From the NCBI GenBank assembly GCA_938045815.1, contig CALIBI010000038.1, forward strand, positions 1 through 37,614: a stretch of 37,614 nt of DNA, read 5' to 3'. Positions 24,078 through 32,266 of the stretch are shown here, piece by piece (within the stretch, counting starts at the first letter, position 1; every line of letters begins with the position of its first letter). The DNA comes from an uncultured Sulfolobales archaeon (GTDB lineage Archaea > Thermoproteota > Thermoprotei_A > Sulfolobales > NBVN01). Position numbers and translations under genes: made by a program. Below the pieces are notes generated by a model, which searched no databases, was not told where the DNA came from, and worked only from the letters and a program-made list of their open reading frames with translations.

Positions 24078-24138
24078 AATACTCAGCAACGAACCTAACA
24101 TCACTACTCAGACCCGGGTTCACTCATCATTCTCCTCA
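24078..24138 (-). ncRNA. C/D box sRNA, D' guide complementary to tRNA T arms
   Basis: Read on the minus strand: C box ATGATGA (24130-24124), a 12-nt guide GTGAACCCGGGT, D' box CTGA (24111-24108), a 3-nt linker, C' box GTGATGT (24104-24098), a second guide of about 11-12 nt, and D box CTGA (24086-24083). Box order, identity and spacing are those of archaeal methylation guide RNAs. TATA-like TTTAATTAA (24160-24168) is about 26 bp upstream of the predicted 5' end. The first guide pairs with ACCCGGGTTCA, present in the tRNA-Asp T arm here and nearly so in tRNA-His and tRNA-Arg. The D+5 rule would put ribose methylation at G51. The second target is not identified. The 3' end can also form a GTTGCT/AGCAAC hairpin. 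Confidence 0.85.
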
Positions 24139-24159
24139 ATCTAAGACTGTCAAGAAAGT

Positions 24160-24168
24160 TAATTAAAG
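24160..24168 (-). promoter_or_regulatory. TATA-like box of the C/D box sRNA
   Basis: Minus-strand TTTAATTAA sits about 26 bp upstream of the predicted sRNA 5' end near 24138, and downstream of the SAM synthetase stop. The sRNA may therefore be transcribed independently. Position-based inference. Confidence 0.5.
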
Positions 24169-24181
24169 CTAATTAAAAATC

Positions 24182-25432
24182 TTAGAATAACATGACCTTA
24201 CCGCTCAGCACCTCATACGTGATCTTAGTTATGTTCTCTAGCTCCTCATTAACTATCTCAACAACATCAGACTTAACAGTGTTGAATGCTTCCTTCTCAG
24301 TAGGTATTAGCCTTACTAAAGCCATCTGAGGATCATCTATCGGGTGACCTATCCTGGAAAGAAGCTTCACATAAACTTCCTTAACTTTAGGAACCTCATT
24401 AATTATTCTAGTAGATATCTTGTTAGCGAGAACGTTATATATTTTGCCGACATGCGTCACAGCGTTTTTGCCGGCAGTAGCTTCCAGACTCATCGGTCTC
24501 ATAGGAGTTATTAGTCCGTTGACCCTATTACCACGACCGGTCATCCCGTCATCACCGTGTTCTGCGGAAGTCCCGGTGACAGTAATGTAGACAGAATTCT
24601 TTTCAGGGATATCAGCACTATTAATGAATATTTTGATATCGTACTTCCGCGCGTCATCTCTCTTAGATAACTCCTTAACCACGTAGTCCCTAACCTTATT
24701 TTCTACTTCATCCTTCACAGACAAGTAGTGACTCATGTCAGTTATTAGGTGGGATATCATTGCCGCAGCAACGGTGAGTCTTATTTCATTACCTACTCTA
24801 AGACCCATCACCTTAATATCCTCCCCAACTTCAGGGTACTTCTCCTTAAACTCATGAGCGTTCAAATACCTCTCAACACCTAAAACGATGCTCTCTAAGA
24901 GTGTTAGAGGCGCGTAACTAACCCCTATGCTGGTGTCGTTAGCTAGCGGTCTACGCTTCTCCTTCAATCCAGTCTCGTATGTTTGAACTAAGTCTACACT
25001 ACCTGTTCTTATCATGTAATCAACTATCACGTGCCTTTCAGGATCTAGAAACCTGAAATTCTGGGAAATCCACTTCTTGACAGCATCAACCACTATAGTA
25101 CCTACTGGAATCCTGTCTAAGCTCCCGTTACTTAAGCTCACGAACTCCGTAGCTCTGCCAGCAACCAATATGTATATTGGGTGAAGAACCTCGCCACCAC
25201 CGAAACGAGGTTTTGACTGCCCGCCAACAACTAAAACCTTGTCTACGTTATGATGTAGGATCATGTTATAATTCTCTAGATAGTACTTAGAGAGAGCAAC
25301 ACTAGATACTTCGGAAGCTGCGTCAGCTATGTAGTCAGGGTGACCGAGCCCCTTCCTCTCAACAAGCTCAACTCTCCACTCACTAACTGGTGAGTAATCA
25401 GCTAACTCAACCTCAATATTCCTAGCCATCAT
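24182..25432 (-). CDS. mat: S-adenosylmethionine synthetase (archaeal type)
   Basis: This enzyme makes SAM from methionine and ATP. It is the archaeal class, distinct from bacterial Met[28 protein letters not shown] and the glycine-rich [18 protein letters not shown], followed by [20 protein letters not shown], are conserved. The open frame continues upstream to 25504, but the extra residues overlap the end of the preceding gene and are unlike the family. The adjacent ATGs at 25432/25429 fit. A TATA-like run at 25461-25475 would drive it independently of the gcvP genes. Confidence 0.95.
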   Translation of the reverse strand: MMARNIEVELADYSPVSEWRVELVERKGLGHPDYIADAASEVSSVALSKYYLENYNMILHHNVDKVLVVGGQSKPRFGGGEVLHPIYILVAGRATEFVSLSNGSLDRIPVGTIVVDAVKKWISQNFRFLDPERHVIVDYMIRTGSVDLVQTYETGLKEKRRPLANDTSIGVSYAPLTLLESIVLGVERYLNAHEFKEKYPEVGEDIKVMGLRVGNEIRLTVAAAMISHLITDMSHYLSVKDEVENKVRDYVVKELSKRDDARKYDIKIFINSADIPEKNSVYITVTGTSAEHGDDGMTGRGNRVNGLITPMRPMSLEATAGKNAVTHVGKIYNVLANKISTRIINEVPKVKEVYVKLLSRIGHPIDDPQMALVRLIPTEKEAFNTVKSDVVEIVNEELENITKITYEVLSGKVMLF

Positions 25433-25478
25433 CACACACCACTTAAGATATAAAACTCGGTAAAATTTTAAATATAAC

Positions 25479-26657
25479 TTAGGTTGTTGAGTCTTCAGAA
25501 ACACGAGTTATTTCTTTTGTGCGTAAGAATTTATCTAAACAACAAGCAGGTAAGACTAACTTAACAGTCTCTTCGCCATAACCTGTTATGATTCTCCAGT
25601 AACCGCTTAACTCGAGTTCTAACTCAGGATCACCAACATCTATTAAGAGATACTTTATTCCGGTAAGCTTAGAAGGAGTTGCTAACACGAATATGTCGTT
25701 CTTCCTAACATTTCTTAAGACCCTAGCACTAAACTGCTGGTTACCTCTACCGAAAACGTATCCCTGCCTACCTATAACAGACACTACTAAGTAGGCGTGA
25801 CCATACTCCCTCATCAAATCAAGTATTTCCGACTCACTCAAATCCCTACCTACTAGTCTCCCATCATAGATCGCGTCAACACCTAACAACGTCTTCTTAA
25901 GCCCTAAGAGATCTGCGATCGCTTTAGTTGTTGTTCCGGGACCTAAGAAGTATAGGGTTTTTGGAAGCATGTAGTCCTCAATGAAGTACTTAGCAATACC
26001 CCACTTCTCCTCCTCCGAACCACTAACTAAGTCTTTAGAAGGCACAACAAACCCCTCTAAAACCGGGGTGACCGCGTACCCGTACAGGCGAATATTCAGT
26101 AAATCCTCTTTAAGCTTAGTCTCATCAACGTCAGCAACCTCAACCTGATCCACAACAACACCACCCTTCTCGAACTCTACTACAACCTCAGCAGCTGTTT
26201 CAGGGGACGTGGCGAAAACACCTGAATACATCTTAACTCCGGAAGGAACCCCCAGGATCGGGATCTTAGCTCCCGCAATACTCAACACGTCTCGCGCCGT
26301 GCCGTCACCGCCAACGAAAACTACTAAGTCAACACTATTCTCTAGGAATGCCTCAACAACTCTTAAAGTGTCTTCACGTGACGTGACACGCTTGCCAGGG
26401 TCAGGTAAGTCTAGGCACTCAAACCTCAATTTACTTAAGCTTAAGTAGTCGCAACCCATGACAGAATTAGCTGCTATTACTACTCCCTGAAAACCTTTCT
26501 CTGAGAGTGCTTGAAGAAACCTAAGAGCTTTTGAGGGAGCTACGGGTTTAGCTCCTCTCCTCAGAGCTTCTTCATAAAGCTCGCCATCAGTTCCTTTAAG
26601 CCCTACAGATCCCCCCATACCAGCGATAGGGTTCACAACAAAACCTAACTTCACCAC
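25479..26657 (-). CDS. ATP-NAD kinase/AcoX-like family protein
   Basis: This belongs to the NAD-kinase-like superfamily, in the branch often annotated AcoX. GFVVNPIAGMGGSVGLKGTD (5-24) and the nucleotide-binding GGDGTARDV (116-124) are clear, followed by VPSGVKMYSGVFATSP (138-153). The C-terminal half (270-390) is the long extension characteristic of this branch. True substrate is not established; NAD phosphorylation is not certain. It begins 26 nt after gcvPB and is probably co-transcribed with the glycine cleavage P-protein genes. Confidence 0.82.
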   Translation of the reverse strand: MVKLGFVVNPIAGMGGSVGLKGTDGELYEEALRRGAKPVAPSKALRFLQALSEKGFQGVVIAANSVMGCDYLSLSKLRFECLDLPDPGKRVTSREDTLRVVEAFLENSVDLVVFVGGDGTARDVLSIAGAKIPILGVPSGVKMYSGVFATSPETAAEVVVEFEKGGVVVDQVEVADVDETKLKEDLLNIRLYGYAVTPVLEGFVVPSKDLVSGSEEEKWGIAKYFIEDYMLPKTLYFLGPGTTTKAIADLLGLKKTLLGVDAIYDGRLVGRDLSESEILDLMREYGHAYLVVSVIGRQGYVFGRGNQQFSARVLRNVRKNDIFVLATPSKLTGIKYLLIDVGDPELELELSGYWRIITGYGEETVKLVLPACCLDKFLRTKEITRVSEDSTT

Positions 26658-26683
26658 AGCAACCCCTATTCATCGCGTAGGTA

Positions 26684-28201
26684 CTACACTCCCTGACTTT
26701 TAAGTTTTTCCAGATAATCGTACGTCGGTGCTAGAGTCTTCGGGTGGTTAGCTACCAAAACATCTAAGCGTTTAACTGAAGTATTGGTGGGTGTTGACTT
26801 AACAGCTTGCGGATTCTTGTAAGCAAGATCTACTATCTCCTCATAAGCCTTAGCTAACCTATCAATATTTTCCTTCGTCTCGGTCTCGGTAACCTCAATC
26901 ATGTGTGCTTCCTTAACTATCAACGGGAAGTATATCGTTGGCGCGTGAAGACCTCTGTCAAGCAAAGCCTTAGCTACGTCCTCAGCACTGACTCCTGTCT
27001 CCTTAAGAAGATTCTCGAAACTCACAACGAATTCGTGCTTACGCCACCTGCCCTCACCGTAAGGTAGTGAAATCCCCTTCAGCCTCATTAACTTACTCAT
27101 CAAGTAATTAGTGTTGAGAACACTAATCTCCGCGACCTCCCTTAAGGCTGGTCCTAGAGAAGCTATGTAGACAAAAGACTTCACTATAGGAACTATGTTG
27201 CCGTAGAACCACGACACCCTACCTATAGTTCTGCTTAGGTCATACCTCAACTTGTATGAACGACCATCAAAACCTACTATAGGTACTGGCAAATACTCCA
27301 CCAATTCTCTCTTGACGCACACGGCTCCAGCGCCCGGACCCCCACCACCGTGCGGTGCCGCGAAAGTCTTGTGCAGATTCAGGTGAACTATGTCGAAACC
27401 CATATCACCAGGTCTCACTATACCTAGTATGCCGTTGAGGTTCGCACCATCATAATACATTAACGCGTCCCTCTCATGTATGAGGTCAGATATCTCTATA
27501 ATGCTCGACTCAAATATCCCTAACGTGTTGGGGTTCGTTAACATTAGTCCTGCAGTGTTGTCACTCAACACAGACTTCAGTGCCTCAATGTCTGTCTCCC
27601 CGTTCGGTGCTGTAGGAATCTTAACTACCTTGAATCCAGCCATGGCTGAGCTGGCAGGGTTCGAGCCGTGAGCTGCTTCAGGAACTATCATCTCGTTTTT
27701 GTTGTCATGACCTCTATCGTGGTGGTATTTTCTTATTATGAGCGCGCCGACGAACTCGCCAGCAGCTCCTGCAGGAGGTTGCAGTGAACACTCATCCATA
27801 CCTGTGATTTCCGAGAGCCACTTCTGCACCAAGTACATGATCTCCAGTATTCCTTGAACTTCCTCCTCGTCTTGGTATGGGTGGAGATCCGTTACTCTAG
27901 GATCTGAAGCTAGCTCCTCACAAATCTTCGGGTTATACTTCATCGTGCAGGACCCTAAAGGCACGGGACCTACGTCAACACCGTAAGACATCTGAGACAA
28001 CCTATTGTAGTGTCTAACAACCTCTACCTCACTTAGGTTAGGTATCTTAAGCTCACTACTCCTGATCAGAGACTTAGGTACTCTTTTTAAAGCCTCGGAA
28101 GCCTCATTAACGAAATCATCATCTATTAAGAATGTCTGCCTACTAAAACTACTTAACTCGAAGACTACAGGTTCTTCCCACTTAGCTTGCCTGAACGTCA
28201 T
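26684..28201 (-). CDS. gcvPB: Glycine dehydrogenase (decarboxylating) subunit 2
   Basis: This is the PLP-binding half of the split P-protein, which decarboxylates glycine and passes the aminomethyl group to the lipoyl arm of H-protein. The PLP lysine is in LNLHKTFAAPHGGGGPG (about K278). GPVPLGSCTMKYNP, LHPYQDEEE and PEAAHGSNPASSAMAGF are typical. The 505 residues are full length. It overlaps gcvPA by one base (TAATG), so translation is probably coupled. Confidence 0.97.
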   Translation of the reverse strand: MTFRQAKWEEPVVFELSSFSRQTFLIDDDFVNEASEALKRVPKSLIRSSELKIPNLSEVEVVRHYNRLSQMSYGVDVGPVPLGSCTMKYNPKICEELASDPRVTDLHPYQDEEEVQGILEIMYLVQKWLSEITGMDECSLQPPAGAAGEFVGALIIRKYHHDRGHDNKNEMIVPEAAHGSNPASSAMAGFKVVKIPTAPNGETDIEALKSVLSDNTAGLMLTNPNTLGIFESSIIEISDLIHERDALMYYDGANLNGILGIVRPGDMGFDIVHLNLHKTFAAPHGGGGPGAGAVCVKRELVEYLPVPIVGFDGRSYKLRYDLSRTIGRVSWFYGNIVPIVKSFVYIASLGPALREVAEISVLNTNYLMSKLMRLKGISLPYGEGRWRKHEFVVSFENLLKETGVSAEDVAKALLDRGLHAPTIYFPLIVKEAHMIEVTETETKENIDRLAKAYEEIVDLAYKNPQAVKSTPTNTSVKRLDVLVANHPKTLAPTYDYLEKLKSQGV

Positions 28202-29589
28202 TACTGAACACCTCTCAATACATCCTCGAGAACAGTCACCAGGACATCTATGTCTCTTCTCGCATGCAACTCAGTAACACAGACTAAGCTACAATCACTC
28301 AACTCCTTATAGAATTTGCTGAGCGCCGGACCTATGCTGATCCCCCTACTAGACAGTAGCTTTACGACTTGGTCAGCACTCCTACCCTGAAACTTAATAC
28401 TCACCTCACGGAAGTAGTGGGAATCACGGAATAACGGTTCTGCTAAACCAGTATCTAGTAAACGTTTTATTAGGTAGTGTGTTCTCCCTAAGATAGCTTC
28501 ACCGAGTTTCCTGAGTCCCTGAGACCCTAGCAGGGTTAGGTAGACAGCCGCCCCCACAGCCTCTAGCGAGGAGTTAGTAGTTATGTTGGAGGTTGCTTTC
28601 TCTCTCTTAATATGCTGTTCTCTGGTTTGGAGTATCATCGTAAAACCTAACTCATCACCGCTTAAGGTACGCGTAGCACCAATTAATCTCCCGGGAAGTT
28701 GCCTCAGTAACTCCTTATCATCGTTTATTCCTAGAATACCTGCTGATGGCCCCCCGTAATTGAGACTTATACCAAGACCCTGCACATCACCCACAACTAT
28801 ATCAGCGCCTAAGTTCCCCGGACCCTCGAAAACACCGAGTGATAAAGGATTTGAGTAGACTATACTTAAAGCATCAAACTTATGTGTTTCCTCGATAATC
28901 TCCTTGAGAGCAGACTCAACAACACCGAAGAAATTAGGTGTCTGTATGAAGACCGCCGCAGTACTTCCGTCTAATTTACTCCTTAAATCACTTAAGTCTG
29001 TCTCACCGGACTTAAGATCCATCCTAACCTTAACGATGTCTAAGCCAGCTCCGAAAGCCCAAGACTTAATCACCTCAACTATCTCCGGGTGAGCGCAATC
29101 ACTAACTAAGATTTTCTTTTTCTTCTTTACTCGAGCAGCCATCAAGACTGCCTCAGCCGAGGCTGTGCTGCCGTTATACATCGACGCGTTAACTATCTTA
29201 ACCCCGTAGAGGTTAGCCATGAGGCTCTGGTACTCAAATATAGCCTGCAGTAACCCCTGAGCTATCTCTGCTTGGTAAGGAGTATATGACGTGTAGAACT
29301 CAGGTCTGGAGAGTACTGCCTTCACTACTGAAGGCACGTAATGCTGGCACACACCACCACCAACAAATGACGGGATACTGCTTAAGCGATTCTTAGAAAC
29401 TAACTCGTTGAATAATCTCCTCACCTCATACTCAGTTAACGGTTTGCCGAAACCAACACTCAATCCTTTATTAAGGATTATCTTGGTTGGGACATCGTTA
29501 AACAATTCCTGTATTTCGTTTATGCCTAGCTCCCTCATTAACTCTTTCTTGATGTCTGGTGAGGAATTAGGTATCCAGTTATGTGGCAT
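28201..29589 (-). CDS. gcvPA: Glycine dehydrogenase (decarboxylating) subunit 1
   Basis: This is the N-terminal-type half of the split P-protein, forming a heterotetramer with GcvPB. It begins HNWIPNSSPDIKKELMRELG and contains FVGGGVCQHYVPS, TPYQAEIAQGLLQAIFEYQS and the NYGGPSAGIL segment, all typical. Length (462 aa) is normal. The ATG at 29589 is preceded by AAGGAGAC. It is divergent from gcvT across a 64-bp promoter region. Confidence 0.97.
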   Translation of the reverse strand: MPHNWIPNSSPDIKKELMRELGINEIQELFNDVPTKIILNKGLSVGFGKPLTEYEVRRLFNELVSKNRLSSIPSFVGGGVCQHYVPSVVKAVLSRPEFYTSYTPYQAEIAQGLLQAIFEYQSLMANLYGVKIVNASMYNGSTASAEAVLMAARVKKKKKILVSDCAHPEIVEVIKSWAFGAGLDIVKVRMDLKSGETDLSDLRSKLDGSTAAVFIQTPNFFGVVESALKEIIEETHKFDALSIVYSNPLSLGVFEGPGNLGADIVVGDVQGLGISLNYGGPSAGILGINDDKELLRQLPGRLIGATRTLSGDELGFTMILQTREQHIKREKATSNITTNSSLEAVGAAVYLTLLGSQGLRKLGEAILGRTHYLIKRLLDTGLAEPLFRDSHYFREVSIKFQGRSADQVVKLLSSRGISIGPALSKFYKELSDCSLVCVTELHARRDIDVLVTVLEDVLRGVQ

Positions 29590-29616
29590 ATTAGTCTCCT
29601 TATAGTTCTCGTCAAC

Positions 29617-29624
29617 TTAATTAA
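29617..29624. promoter_or_regulatory. Shared palindromic TATA element of gcvPA-gcvPB and gcvT-gcvH
   Basis: TTAATTAA is centred at 29620.5, about 32 bp from the gcvPA ATG (29589) and about 33 bp from the gcvT GTG (29654). It extends to GTATTTTAATTAAG on the minus strand and TTAATTAAAATAC on the plus strand. Both directions have the correct spacing for a start site 5-7 nt before the gene, so one symmetric element could set up both units of the pathway. Confidence 0.55.
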
Positions 29625-29653
29625 AATACTTTCGTGTTGATTTATTATGAGGG

Positions 29654-30766
29654 GTGCTTAAAATAGTTAGGGAAGTACCCTTACTGAGTGTTCAGAGGGA
29701 GTTAGGTGGTAGTGTAGGTGAGTTTGCTGGCTGGATTACTTCTATGGATTACGGAAACCCTATGGAGGAACATATGTGTACTAGGACTTCAGTGTCTGTG
29801 TTTGACGTGTCACATATGGGTAGGTACGTAATTAAGGGTGGACGCGTTTTTGAGTTCCTGCAGAAACTGGTCTCTAAAGATCTCAGTGAGGTAGGTACTG
29901 GGAAGATGAGTGGTCCTGTATTATTGATGAACGAGAATGCTGGTATCAGAGACGATATTATGCTCTACAAAGTTAGTGAGGACTTATGGTTCGCGGTAGT
30001 CAACGCTCCTAACGTGGATAAAGACCTGGAATGGATGAATACTTGGAGGGTCAGGTGGGGCTACACAGACATAGAAATAGAGAACGTTACACTCAAATCA
30101 ACACTAATAGCTATTCAGGGACCTAAAGCTGCTGAAGTGATGGAGAACCTAGGTTTTAACGAAGCCAGAAACCTGAAAATTCTTGAGTTTGCTTACGGTG
30201 CTGAAGTAGCTGGGAAGAAAACAGTGTTGGTGAGTCGTTCAGGGTGGACGGGGGAGGAGGTTCGGTCATTCGGTTTTGAGATCTGGACCGACGTAGATCA
30301 CGGAGCAGAAATACTTAGGAAGTCCGTAGCTTTAGGTGCTAGGCCCGCAGGACTCATAGCCAGGGATACTCTAAGACTTGAAGCAGGTTATCTCCTGATA
30401 GGTCAAGACATGGATGAGAACACAAACCCTGTTGAAGCTAGGTACTGGCTACCTATATCTCTGGAGAAGGAGGACTGCATAGGGTGTTCTAAACTCAGAG
30501 AAATATATGAGAAAGGAGTTTCTAGGATTAGAGTAGGTCTCAAACTCAAGAAAGGCTTAAGAGTAATTCCTAGACACAATGCAGGGATCTACGCGGGAAA
30601 CAACCTAGTAGGCAGGGTAACCAGCGGTGCTTTCTCACCATACCTAAACGCTGGGGTAGCTATGGGTTACGTGAACGTCAGCCACGCGTACATAGGCTCA
30701 AAACTAGATCTCGATGTGAGGGGAGGGAAGCAAAAAGCTAAAATTGTTGATTTCCCATTAATTTAA
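29654..30766 (+). CDS. gcvT: Aminomethyltransferase (glycine cleavage T-protein)
   Basis: T-protein moves the one-carbon unit from the H-protein arm to tetrahydrofolate (or the archaeal pterin) and releases ammonia. GEFAGWITSMDYG and VSVFDVSHMGRYVIKG lie near the N-terminus. The conserved acidic site is in NAGIRDDIMLYKV (about 95-107). GWTGEEVRSFGFEIW and RPAGLIARDTLRLEAGYLLIGQD follow. The 370 residues are full length. The start is GTG at 29654, close to the predicted transcript start. gcvH follows after 11 nt. Confidence 0.97.
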   Translation: MLKIVREVPLLSVQRELGGSVGEFAGWITSMDYGNPMEEHMCTRTSVSVFDVSHMGRYVIKGGRVFEFLQKLVSKDLSEVGTGKMSGPVLLMNENAGIRDDIMLYKVSEDLWFAVVNAPNVDKDLEWMNTWRVRWGYTDIEIENVTLKSTLIAIQGPKAAEVMENLGFNEARNLKILEFAYGAEVAGKKTVLVSRSGWTGEEVRSFGFEIWTDVDHGAEILRKSVALGARPAGLIARDTLRLEAGYLLIGQDMDENTNPVEARYWLPISLEKEDCIGCSKLREIYEKGVSRIRVGLKLKKGLRVIPRHNAGIYAGNNLVGRVTSGAFSPYLNAGVAMGYVNVSHAYIGSKLDLDVRGGKQKAKIVDFPLI

Positions 30767-30777
30767 GGTGCTTAAAA

Positions 30778-31203
30778 ATGAGTGATCATGAAATAATAGT
30801 AAAAACGAAGCTCGGTGAGTATTCAGTTCCTAAGAACCTACTCTACACAGCTAAGGATGAGTGGGTAAGGATTGAGGGAGACACAGCAACTTTAGGAATC
30901 ACGGACTACGCTCAGAAGAAACTAAAGTATATCGTCAACGTGGAACTACCGGAGGTAGGTAAGAAAGTTAAGGTTGATGAATCCGTAGCGACTCTTGAGT
31001 CTGTTAAGGCGGTGGCAGAAGTCTACACGCCCGTGGAGGGAGAGATCATCGAGATTAACGAAGAACTTACTGAGAAGCCTGACTTAATAAACACAGACCC
31101 CTACGGGCGTGGATGGATAGTTAAGTTAAGGACTTCTAAAATTGATGAAGGCAAACTATTAAGTCCTGAAAATTACGCAGACAAAATCTCTAAGGAAGAG
31201 TAG
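30778..31203 (+). CDS. gcvH: Glycine cleavage H-protein (lipoyl carrier)
   Basis: H-protein carries the aminomethyl intermediate on a lipoyl-lysine. The site is in ATLESVKAVAEVYTP, lysine about 77. DEWVRIEGDTATLGITDYAQ and the C-terminal DPYGRGWIVKL are conserved. Length (141 aa) is slightly long at the N-terminus. The ATG at 30778 follows GGTGCTT. A T-rich run (TTGTTTTCAGTTTTT, about 31206-31222) follows and may terminate the transcript. No lipoate ligase or L-protein is in the window. Confidence 0.97.
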   Translation: MSDHEIIVKTKLGEYSVPKNLLYTAKDEWVRIEGDTATLGITDYAQKKLKYIVNVELPEVGKKVKVDESVATLESVKAVAEVYTPVEGEIIEINEELTEKPDLINTDPYGRGWIVKLRTSKIDEGKLLSPENYADKISKEE

Positions 31204-31257
31204 GTCATTGTTTTCAGTTTTTAAGATCTCAAATCAACAATACTTGAAGTCGAGAAC

Positions 31258-31713
31258 ATGTATCTTAAGATGCCTCCAAAAATAAAAATCCTTGAAGCTG
31301 CTGGAGCCGTAGCTGACGGCAGAATCGAGAGATTAAGCGATAACTTATTCAGGGTAGTATCTTCCGAGGGAGATAGGATCTACAGCGTATACGTGGATTT
31401 AGAGAAAGGGGAGGCCTGCAGTACTGATAACGGCACGACATACAGAGGTTACGTAGGTTACCCCATAATATCCTCACTATTTATTCTTGGTACGCTACCC
31501 TACGATGCAGTGATAGGTAAGTCACTCGCTAATATAGATTGGAGGCGTCTTAACGAGACTCTCAAAAGTTATTCTCTAGTTGAGGAGAAAGTTAAGGAGA
31601 TTGCTAGGAGTAGGGGAGTGCCTCCAGAGTTGATAGACAGGTATTCAAGCAACGTTTACGAACGATTAAGAAAAATAAAACTAATCAAAGTGAATAAATG
31701 TCTTAATCCGTGA
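31258..31713 (+). CDS. Uncharacterised protein downstream of gcvH
   Basis: I do not recognise this 151-residue protein. It begins KIKILEAAGAVADGRIE, then has an alternating beta pattern with VVSSEGDRIYSVYVDLEKGEA and DNGTTYRGYVGYPIISSLFILGTLPYD (about 57-84). The C-terminal third is helical and basic. ATG at 31258 or at 31270 (MPPKIKI) could be the start. TATA-like TTTTTAAG near 31216-31225 suggests its own promoter. It reads as a real gene, with codon use like its neighbours. No membrane segment or catalytic motif is evident. Confidence 0.65.
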   Translation: MYLKMPPKIKILEAAGAVADGRIERLSDNLFRVVSSEGDRIYSVYVDLEKGEACSTDNGTTYRGYVGYPIISSLFILGTLPYDAVIGKSLANIDWRRLNETLKSYSLVEEKVKEIARSRGVPPELIDRYSSNVYERLRKIKLIKVNKCLNP

Positions 31714-31780
31714 AGCACGAGCTACGTGAATAGAAAGTTTATTTTCCTAGGTATAGAATTTATTTTGGGAGAGTTAGGGG

Positions 31781-32266
31781 ATGAGAGCTAAAGTAGCTAT
31801 AATTGATGGGTACCCAATACTCATGAATCTCTACGAACCCTACAAATACAAACTCAACGAATACAATACGCTAATAAAGGATAGCGGGTACTACTTAAAG
31901 CCTCTTCACTTCGTGTACCTTAAGTCTCCTAGAATGTTTCTCAGTATTAGGTACGTCTATTTTGGTAGGTACTGGTATAGAGTATACAAGATCTCTGGAT
32001 CGCGCAGCAGATCTAAGATAAGGTGGATATACGTCGGCAAGGAGAAACCTGACCCAACACTGCCTGACCCTCCCCTAAATCCTTTCGAGGGTTTGTACGT
32101 TCTTGCCGTAGGTAGTGATGTGTTGCTGAGCGAGAAAAGCTATAAAGCTTTAGTCAAGATCTCTGAGAGTTTCCGCGGTGTTAACGTGTTTGAGGGTAAG
32201 GTAGTAGACCTTACTAAGCAGAAGGAGGAATCAGAACCTCAAGACTTCTGGCCTCTCATTATTTAG
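31781..32266 (+). CDS. Uncharacterised protein convergent with metG
   Basis: This 161-residue protein matches no family I know. It is rich in Tyr, Arg and Lys in the first 90 residues (for example FLSIRYVYFGRYWYRVYKIS, 53-72), with a basic RSRSKIRWIYVGK. A proline-rich turn PDPTLPDPPLNPFEG (about 90-104) follows, then an alpha/beta C-terminal part. It has no signal peptide or zinc motif. The ATG at 31781 follows AGTTAGGGG. Its last 36 nt overlap the end of metG on the opposite strand. Confidence 0.6.
   Translation: MRAKVAIIDGYPILMNLYEPYKYKLNEYNTLIKDSGYYLKPLHFVYLKSPRMFLSIRYVYFGRYWYRVYKISGSRSRSKIRWIYVGKEKPDPTLPDPPLNPFEGLYVLAVGSDVLLSEKSYKALVKISESFRGVNVFEGKVVDLTKQKEESEPQDFWPLII

Noticed and set aside
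25433-25504. N-terminal extension of SAM synthetase
   Set aside because: It overlaps the preceding gene's end, is unlike the family, and covers the likely TATA box; ATG 25432/25429 is better.
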